Shown here one piece after another: positions 56,626-64,000 of a stretch of DNA of 64,000 nt. The DNA is from Cryptomeria japonica (taxonomy: Eukaryota > Streptophyta > Pinopsida > Cupressales > Cupressaceae). A program made the translations under genes and the position numbers. The notes under the pieces are model-generated. The model did no database searches, was not told where the DNA came from, and saw only the letters and a program-made list of their open reading frames with translations. The DNA lies in contig NC_081406.1 in NCBI RefSeq assembly GCF_030272615.1, positions 115,351,783-115,415,782 on the forward strand, read 5' to 3'. How positions within the stretch are numbered: position 1 is the stretch's first letter; each line of letters opens with the position of its first letter.

Positions 56626-57098
56626 TAGAGCGGACTTCTAAAGAGTTCAAAAATAGCTCGTGGGTATTCATCCCCACCATGGTTTTTCCTAGTTGGGTTT
56701 CCATGTGAAAAATATGTGTGTCATGTGTGATGCTTTTATCTTGTGATGCTTTGCTATTGTCTGTCAAGCATATGATGGTTCCGTGTTTTATGCCTGTCAA
56801 TAAGACATGTTGAACTAGCTATTATTATGATCTGATGATAGATTGCCTATTTATGCATAAGGGAGAAATGGTAGGGTAGTCTTGAGTTGAGTGAAAAGCT
56901 AAGTGAGTAACCGGTTAATGCTTGTCTCAGTCAGTCTTAGCTTTACCGGTTGCACTCTCTTTCAAACGAGTGTCACTATTTGCTAGTCAGTTGAAGTGTC
57001 TGCTGTCAGACCAGTTTAGGACTGTATTTTTGTCTGTACTGATTCACCCTCCCATCTTGGTATCGGGTTAGTACTATCAGTTCATAATTGAGTTATGA

Positions 57099-58213
57099 GC
57101 ATCTATTTCTTCAACCATTGCATGCACCCATTTTTATTCTTTAATTTCTTCTTCAAAATGAATTGGATCTTCAACATGTGAATATAAAGAAAAAAGAGAA
57201 ATCTAACTTGCATTATTTTCACCTTCATTTTTCTCATAAATCTCTCTTAAACTTTTGATTTTTTGTCTTCTCAATTTTGCTAATGTGGGGTTTGACATGT
57301 CACTTGAACTTGTTGAATGTGGACTTGATGGTCCAACACCAAGAGTCCCAATTGAATATGGTGTTTGTTGTACATTTGATGGAGTATTACCCTTAGTGTG
57401 TGGGGTTGTCCTTACACTAGATGAAGGTGTCATTGGACCACTTTGTTGACCTTGATTGGGCATGAAAGGAGTCACATTTGGAGGAATACTTGCTGATATC
57501 AAATCTTCATTTTATTCTTATGGTAAGTTGGCTACAATATTGATTGTTTTATGCAAACTTCCATCCCATGCTTTGTCTTCTGCAAATTGCACATTGTTGT
57601 TGATTGTAATTTTTTTATTTATCAAATTGTATAGTTTGTATGCCTTTGATTCATCATTATAGCCCACAAATATGTATTTTTCTCCTTTCTTGTCTAATTT
57701 TACACTCAACTCATCCAACACATGTGCATATGCTACACATCCAAATACTCTCATATGAGAAATATTATGTTTTTTTCCACTCTATGATTATTTTGTAATC
57801 ATATTGATGACACTTTTAGTGGGACATCTATTCAATATATATTATCCACTTGCTACAAATTTATCCCAATACTCATTTGACAAATGTTTTACTTTCAACA
57901 TGCTTCTTACCATATCCATTATTGTCTTATTTTTCCTTCTAGCTACACCATTTTATTGAGGAGTATACCTTATAGTGAATTTTTTATGGATTATATGGTC
58001 TTTGAAAAACTTTATGAAATCATTTGAAATGTATTCACCACCTCTATCAGTTCTCAATGCTTCAATGTGATGCCCAATTTGCTTCTCAACAAGAACCTTC
58101 AATTGATAAAAATAATCAAACACTTCACTCTTTTGTTTTAGAAAATAGATCCATATCATCCTTTTTAAATCATCAATTAATGTCATGAAATAGTAGCTTT
58201 CACCAATTGAGGG
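57099..58213 (-). pseudogene. Copia element 3 integrase and IN-RT spacer
   Basis: On the minus strand, from 58213: SYYFMTLIDDLKRMIWIYFL and LRTDRGGEYISNDF (integrase core), MRVFGCVAYAHVLDE and KYIFVGYNDESKAYKLYN (C-terminal block), then a Pro/Ser/Thr spacer and LREIYEKN leading to the RT fragment at 46878. Lineage differs from copia 1 and 2 (GCVAYAHV/GYNDESKAY wording). It is cut off at 58213 by the LTR of gypsy element 3. Confidence 0.85.
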
Positions 58214-59055
58214 TGTTTACATTGTGCAAAGGAGAAAATTTGATTTGGCAATTCGCAACATAGAAGGGAGAAAACATCAAATCAATTTTACTTAAAACCT
58301 TTACATTCAAAAGAGGGAAGGGAATCCACTAGATTCAATCAAAAATCATATTAAGAAATGAATACTAAATGGATTGATTGATTTTTGTGGGGGTTTTACT
58401 CTCTTTTGTAAGTTGAAATACTGAATTAAGGTAAAGTGCTGAAAAATGAAGCTAAACTAAGAAAACAGTGAGCTACAAATGCAAGATTTTTGTGTGCACC
58501 AAAATCTAAGCAGTATAAGCCGAACCATATTTGATCTTTGAAAAAGATCCTAAAAAGCCTCCCCCATGGTTCATCACAATATTCCTTTGAACTTTTCGCA
58601 CATCGAAGGGGATGATTCATCTCTCTGAATAAAGCTTATCCTGAAGTGTACAACTCTATGCCTATTTCTTGCACATAGAAAGGAGAAAATAATTGGAAAT
58701 AGGGGCTTGCCTTAGGTCAAATCCCGGTTTTGGAATTAACCATGAAATTGAAATAAAGATAATTGAAATAACTGTAAGGAAATATTCTCTCTTTGAGAGA
58801 GATGTTGAATTATGACTAAAAATTGAATGATGGTACCTCCTTGTGAAGTTTTCCTTGCCTCCACATGGAATTAGGGTTTCATGAAATAGGATGTGAATCT
58901 CCACTTCAATACTAAATCTTGCCTTTATTGCTTCTCCAAGGCTTAAAGGAAGACTAAAAATGCTCAATTTCTCTTGAATACTTGATTGCTTGATGTCGTA
59001 TGAGTGCACTTGGATTTGTTAAATTGTTGATAGATGACAAATGAGAGGGGAAATC

Positions 59056-59067
59056 CTCTTTATATAC
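59056..59067 (-). promoter_or_regulatory. LTR TATA box, gypsy element 3
   Basis: GTATATAAAGAG on the minus strand. Confidence 0.6.
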
Positions 59068-59162
59068 TTGTCTATCGATAAAATTGGCTAATTTTATGAC
59101 ATGAGCTGACACGAAGAGGGAATCCTACTAAAATTTGAAATGCTACATTGGGTTTTGAGGGG

Positions 59163-59216
59163 CCCCAAATTAGGGTGGACCATGGTGTGGCACCATGGTC
59201 CTGCCCTATTTTGGGG
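59163..59216. repeat. Long U3 hairpin, ~25-bp stem
   Basis: Inner perfect arms GACCATGGTG and CACCATGGTC around TGG (59178-59200). Outer arms ccccaaattaggg and ccctattttgggg pair 12/13. A small bulge separates the two. Confidence 0.9.
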
Positions 59217-59384
59217 TAGGCTTAAGGTGCTTAATAAGGTGCATTTTGAGTTTTATGGCATTTGTGATGTGTATGAGCATAATCAGGTCTTGAATCAAGT
59301 CAAGGGGTGCAAACACTAAGGTGAAGATCCAAATGTAGTCAAAATTGCAAAGGGGTGAAATTTTAGGATGCTACATTTATTCCC

Positions 59385-60665
59385 CACTTTAGGGGGAGTA
59401 TGAAGTCAATCATACTATTGGTAAAGTATAAAGGGTATACATTAAAAAAAAATTGCCAAGTCATCGAGGAGGAAAGATACACCTTTCCCCCAGTGGACTT
59501 TAGGATCTTACGTGTTCAATGATGAGGTAAAAAGGAAGATTGTGAGAGAGAGAAAGAGAGAACCATGACTACAAACTAGTAAGGTTCTCTTACTATGAGT
59601 CATGAAAAGGACAATACCAAATATTACAAAGCAAAGTATAAAGTTTGCTAAGTAACTTAAGTATTAAGATATGCAAGGGAGAGAATTATTGAGTGGAGTT
59701 TATTCCCCCATGTTAAAGAGATTGCATATGCCTTGTTGAGAGAAATTTATTTAAGGTAGGATACACCAAAAAAGAAAAGCATGTTATCATAATGATAAGC
59801 CCCCAAGAGAGGATAGATCAAAGGATAATTAACACAAAACACAAAACATAGGGTGGTTTCGCTTAACTTTGGAGTCAGTATGATTTTTATGATAACCAAT
59901 GTATATCATGTGTATATATATGCATAGAACTATCCTCATCCTCCAAAGAAAGGAAACCACCATGGAAGAATGGCACATGTGTCTTTTGAATCAACATGGG
60001 AGAGACCAAAAGAGATCTCAATGCTTTGCATCATTCTCAAGTACACAACATTGGGGATGACAAATAGAAGCATTGAGAGAGAAGTAGAAGAAGATAAAAA
60101 AGAAGCAAGAGAGGAGAGGGGGAGAATCTATGGTGCTAATGAATCTAATCAAGCATGTTGCTTGCCACCTGATCTTGTTGATCATTATTTTGGGAAGGTG
60201 GACAACACGCAAGAGGAGTAACATCAAGCACAATAGATGGAGCTATCATAAGTTCCAAATAAGGACCATGATCTAATGATAGATTGCTTTGTTTGTTACT
60301 AAGAGCTAGGATTAATTCTTATTAAAATTTCTTAGATAAATCGTTGACAACACTAACATATTCATAGTCATCATTAGAAATATCAGGATCAACATTTTTC
60401 GTCATTGACAATATTCTCACCTACTTTTTCATCAAGATTAACAAAAATAGGAGCTCTTAGAGGAATAGAACTTGAACCATCATTTGTCTTAAGCATTTTG
60501 CATCTTGGAGAATTTGGTTTAACATCTTGGCTAGGAGAAGGTTGAGAAAATGGTATTATATCAAGGGTTGGTGTCTTGGGGGAATAAATGGTTTGGGAAG
60601 CAAGTTCACCAGCTCTCACATGATGTCACCATCAACATTCTCTCACACAACAGTTTCTTTTAGTT
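59385..60665 (-). other. PPT and 3' untranslated region of gypsy element 3
   Basis: Minus-strand aaagtggggaataaa abuts the LTR (59385-59399). Upstream, a minus frame at 60389-60619 reads Pro/Ser-rich text like the preceding gene tail and may be its further continuation. No pol domain. Confidence 0.55.
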
Positions 60666-62840
60666 TTAGATTAAGGGTTGTGAAGGTTTAGGTTCATCAG
60701 GTATGGGTTTATTTTCTTCTTTGAAGGAAGGATGCATCGGGGAAGGTCTTTTAGGTTAAACAATAGGAGAGGCTGATCACTTCCCTTTGTAAGATGCAAG
60801 AGGCAAAACCACACCATATAAAGAAGGAATAGGAGGTGTGGGAAGAAGTTTGGGTCCATCATAAGGAGGAGGAATATGTCTACCTTTTGGAGGAATAATA
60901 TGTTTATCCTTAGGAGGAATAAATCAACACTTAGGAGGAAAACCTTTTGTCTCCTTGGGAGAAAGAATGGACTCATGCTTAGGAGAAGGAATAGATTCTT
61001 CCTTAGTAAAAAGAATATCCCTATTAGGAGGAAGAAGAGGCACATGATCATCATTTGGAGGAAGATTAAGTGTTGGACTTCTAGGTTTACTCAAGGATAA
61101 AATCATCTCATTTTTCTATTTTTGACATGATTTAAAGAGAGAATCACTTCTAGTTTGAAGAGGTTGGAATTGTTCAGACAAAAAATAAGCAAGACAAATA
61201 TCTCCATTCCTTACCTTAGGTTGATATATGCTATGATTAGTAGGTATGATTTTATCATTATGAGGAGATTTAAAACACTTATGTACAATAGAACTGATCA
61301 CTTTCATGGAAGAGATCCAAGGATGTCCTAACTTCACACTAAATTGATCAGATGTAGGAATGATAGAAAAGACAACATCTAAGAATTTAGTGCCAACATC
61401 AATAGGAAGTGTGATAGAACCAATAGCAGGACAAGAGAAGCCATGAAAAAATTTAACTATCATATCAGTTTTATCATATGCCACTCGATGCAATTACAAA
61501 GTATAAATAAATTCTCCACTTATCACATTAACCATGCAAGATGGATCAATGAGCACCCCTTGAGAGGTTATTCCTTTGATTTTCCTAGTTATATATAATG
61601 GGCTATCGGGTGAATCAATAGTCTCATTAGGATCAAATGTGACGCATAAGTCCTTAGGAGGTTCATTTTTATCAATAAGGTTCACCACATTATTAGATTC
61701 AAGGCCAACATCATTAGGAGAGAAGGAAAGAAGATTAGTCTCAATCACATTAGTGGAATGGGAAGGTAAAGGATAAGTGAAGATTTGAAGGTTTTTATTA
61801 GGAGGAGATATTGATTTGTTTCCTTTATCATTCACACTAGCCACATATATGGTACTGTTATCAATCAACTCTTGAAACTTACTCCTTAAGGAATAACACT
61901 TTTCAATGTCATGACTAGGTTGATGATGGTATTGGAAAAAGGCTTTGGCATCATAAGAGGGTAGTAAAGGCTTAGTTGTATCAACTGGTTTTATAGGGGG
62001 AAGTTTCAACACATTTCTTTGTAACAATTGTGACATAATACTATGCAAAGATTCATTAAGAGGAATGAATTCTTTTCTAAAGTATTTGGACAAAGGAGGC
62101 CCACCTATTGTGGCTACTACTTGAGTGTTGTTGTTGAAATTGAATTTAATGAATCCCTTATTCAGTTTGAATATCAGAAAAGGTTGTTGAGAACTTTCAC
62201 TTTTATCACTCGGAGCCATTGAAGATTATTGTTCCAGTTGACTCACAGTAAGCTGATAATTGTGATGTACTCCGCAAAACTGCATAAAGGAAGTAAACCC
62301 AGAAAAGAGAAGTTTATCCCTAATATATTTTTGCAAATTAAAAATAAAAATCCTTTGAATATCTTGACTAGGAACAGGAAAAGAAATTTGAGAATACAAA
62401 TGCTTATATCCACCAATAAAATCAATCACTTTTTTTTTAACACCTTGTTTACAATGCATTAAATCAATCAAAGTAATCTTAGGAGCAATATTATTGTGAA
62501 TTTGTTGAATAAAAGCATTAGCCAATTGTTGAAAATAAGTAAGAGAATAAGGAGGCAAAGAACAATAACATTGCAAAGCCTTATCCCTTAATGTTACTAT
62601 AAACATTTTAGCCAACAATCTTTGATTATGAGCAAAGTCACTACACAAAGTTTAAAATGTTTTCACTTGAGTCAAAGGGTCAAATTTTCCATTATAAAGT
62701 TCCAATTGAGATACTTCCACATGTTTAGGAGGGAAAGCTTGGACAATTTCATTGGATAATGTGCTCACTACATCAAATGTGGGCACATTATACTTAGATT
62801 GATTCATATAAGCTATTTGTTTGTGCAAGGAAGGACACTG
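60666..62840 (-). pseudogene. Gypsy element 3 Gag core, protease-like domain and Pro-rich tail
   Basis: One minus frame of ~725 codons without frameshift. YNVPTFDVVSTLSNEIVQAF and VKTF precede the gag core (ALQCYCSLPPYSLTYFQQL, YKHLYSQISFPVP). The linker reads GPPLSKYFRKEFIPLNE and YDAKAFFQYHHQPSHDIEKC. Then comes a retropepsin-like block GVLIDPSCMVNVI, GSITLPIDVGTKFLDVVFSI and KLGHPWISSM. The usual DTG/DSG is DPS, so catalysis is doubtful. A Pro-rich tail with IPSPKHE and IPPK repeats follows. Stops at 62660-62670, 62226, 61494, 61116, 60924 and two more. Confidence 0.8.
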
Positions 62841-63670
62841 TTTGGGCTAGACTATTGATGGCAGCTTCAATAGAAGGATTGAAATTAGACATGTTGGATT
62901 GAGAAGGAGAGGTAACATTGTTGAATAAAGGAGGAGTAATATTTTTGAAGGATGGAGGAACTTGAGAATAAGGAGGTATATTGTGATATGAAGGCGGGGT
63001 TGAGAATAAGGAGGTGGTACACTATGCTAGGTAGGTATGGGAGATGATTGGCTAACAAATGGAAGACTTACTTGAGGAGGGGTGAAATAATTATGATTAG
63101 AGGAGTTGTCCCCTTGACTAACACTTATACGTATGAAATTTTGACTAAAGTTAGGCATGATGTTGGATGTAAATGTGGGAACACTAGGCATAGGGGTAGC
63201 CAAGGGAATTGAGTGATTAACTTGACTAGGAGGTTGTGTATAACCAAGGACTTCAACACAACACTTCATAGGCATGATATTAGAATAAAAAATATGAGCA
63301 ATACCACGCAAGGAATCAAAACCAAGTTTATCACTTTGAACCATTCTTTCAATCCTTCAATCAATGGGAGAGCTTCACTTTCCGGGTATTGTTGACTCAT
63401 CCATTGTTGAATATTTTTAAATTGATTGTCAATATTCTCAAATCGGTCAAAGGAAACCCTAGTTAATGATTCATCCACATCATGAGAATTATAAAAATAA
63501 TGAGGATAAATGGGGACATTTATAGGATTGGAAGAACCTCCAACATCCTCCTGGAACAAGTTATCCAAATTAGGCTCCATCTCTTTGGTAATTAAACGTT
63601 GGAAAGTCTTAATTATACAACTTCTTCTCATAGGGATATTATAGGTTGGATTAATAGTAGTAAAACTCAT
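62841..63670 (-). pseudogene. Gypsy element 3 Gag N-terminal part
   Basis: Starts MSFTTINPTYNIPMRRSC at 63670 and is colinear with element 2 at 44283: NLDNLFQEDVGGSSNPIN, DESLTRVSFDRFENIDNQF and SQQYPESEALPLIEGL. A frameshift near 63350 and others before 62840 separate it from the gag core. The middle is Pro/Ser/Gln-rich. Confidence 0.8.
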
Positions 63671-64000
63671 GCACTAATGGAGGGAAATTGGAAATTTAAA
63701 ATAAGAAAATTATTTGAGAAGATAAAGAATAATTGTGAAAAATTATGCAAACCCCTAGGAAATTAAAATTTAAAATTAGGGCTAAAAATAACCTCTTAAT
63801 TTTAAAAATTTAAATTTAAAATGATCTAAAGAAAATTTAAATTTAAAAACAGGGCCTTGTAAGAGAACTTCTTAATTTTGAAATTTAAATTTAAAATGAT
63901 CAATAGGAAATTTAAATTTAAAATTAGGGCCTTGTAAAAAGAACCTCTTGATTTTAAAATTTAAATTTAAAATGTGATGTTGAAATTTGGGAGTTGAAAT
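63671..64000 (-). other. Leader of gypsy element 3 (partial)
   Basis: AT-rich, with repeated aaattagggc and aatttaaatttaaaat words, like 44300-44560 of element 2. Confidence 0.6.

Larger units (their letters stand above)
55727..57098 (+). repeat. 686-bp tandem duplication units (2 extra copies)
   Basis: Units 55727-56412 and 56413-57098 each consist of flank (copia element 3), a 14-bp inverted snippet, then ~490 bp of the copia 2 LTR end. LTR ends fall at 55726, 56412 and 57098, each followed by gcatctatttcttc. Only the last copy continues into normal flank (57261 on). Units 1 and 2 are nearly identical; the LTR part before 57098 differs more. Confidence 0.9.
58214..59384 (-). repeat. 3' LTR of gypsy element 3
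   Basis: On the minus strand it starts TGTAGCATCCTAAAATTTC and ends AATGTAAACA; ~1,171 bp. It contains TATA (59056-59067) and, ~100 bp upstream of it, the long hairpin at 59163-59216. The left edge is set by where copia element 3 coding text begins. Confidence 0.8.
58214..64000 (-). mobile_element. Gypsy element 3, Gag-protease only, right end outside window
   Basis: 3' LTR at 58214-59384, PPT-like tract, 1.3 kb untranslated 3' region, then one long frame (60666-62840) plus an N-terminal frame to 63670, and leader to the window edge. No RT, RNase H or integrase lies between the protease-like domain and the 3' LTR, so the element is non-autonomous by structure. Confidence 0.8.

Noticed and set aside
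59970-60221. 83-codon plus-strand protein
   Set aside because: Lies in the 3' untranslated part of gypsy element 3; Glu/Lys-rich composition, no conserved context.

Overview
The window is repeat-dominated plant nuclear DNA. It is a stack of nested, decayed LTR retrotransposons with no intact host gene, tRNA, rRNA or CRISPR array that I can recognise. The density of large nested Ty1/copia and Ty3/gypsy copies, the solo LTRs with clean 5-bp target duplications, and a plant-mobile-domain gene suggest a giant plant genome, possibly a gymnosperm. That assignment is inference from style, not from a species marker.

Layout. 1-2272: 3' end of a plus-strand gypsy-like element (polypurine tract plus LTR). 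2278-2838: copia RT fragment. 2839-19979: a ~1.7 kb inverted repeat whose hinge falls in a 500-N assembly gap (17565-18064). Its left arm is interrupted by a ~13 kb minus-strand gypsy-like element (4567-17552) with LTR pair, PBS, PPT and degenerate TSD. This element shows no pol. It carries a ~947-codon Gln/Pro-rich frame in its own sense and an antisense plant-mobile-domain (PMD) pseudogene. 19980-22299: an unrecognised 173-codon ORF, a LINE-like 3' tail and a CACTA-like terminus that cuts into the next LTR.

22300-40432: copia element 1, with gag, PR, IN, RT and RH recognisable. Its coding region is interrupted by three insertions, each with a 5-bp TSD: a 2.27 kb solo LTR (25636-27906), a 2.16 kb non-coding mini-element (28550-30705), and a 6.76 kb non-autonomous element (30885-37640). 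The last carries a four-zinc-knuckle gag and a second ~1,150-codon gene of unknown function in place of pol. 40542-42212: plus-strand LTR-like block. 42213-46695: truncated minus-strand gypsy element 2.

46696-58213: minus-strand copia element 3, split by copia element 2 (46884-55726, TSD gcatc). Copia 2 holds a 149-bp solo LTR in gag and a 1,311-bp gypsy solo LTR in its 3' LTR. The 3' LTR/flank junction is then tandemly triplicated (686-bp unit), with a short templated inversion at each junction. 58214-64000: minus-strand gypsy element 3, encoding Gag and protease but no RT/RH/IN.

Nothing here looks like a working operon or pathway. The interest lies in non-autonomous elements carrying unusual cargo, in hairpins that recur in related LTR-associated sequences with different stems, and in structural scars (palindromes, triplication, nested TSDs). 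Many coding frames are interrupted by stop codons with few or no frameshifts, so domain content can still be read. All coordinates of truncated edges are by eye.
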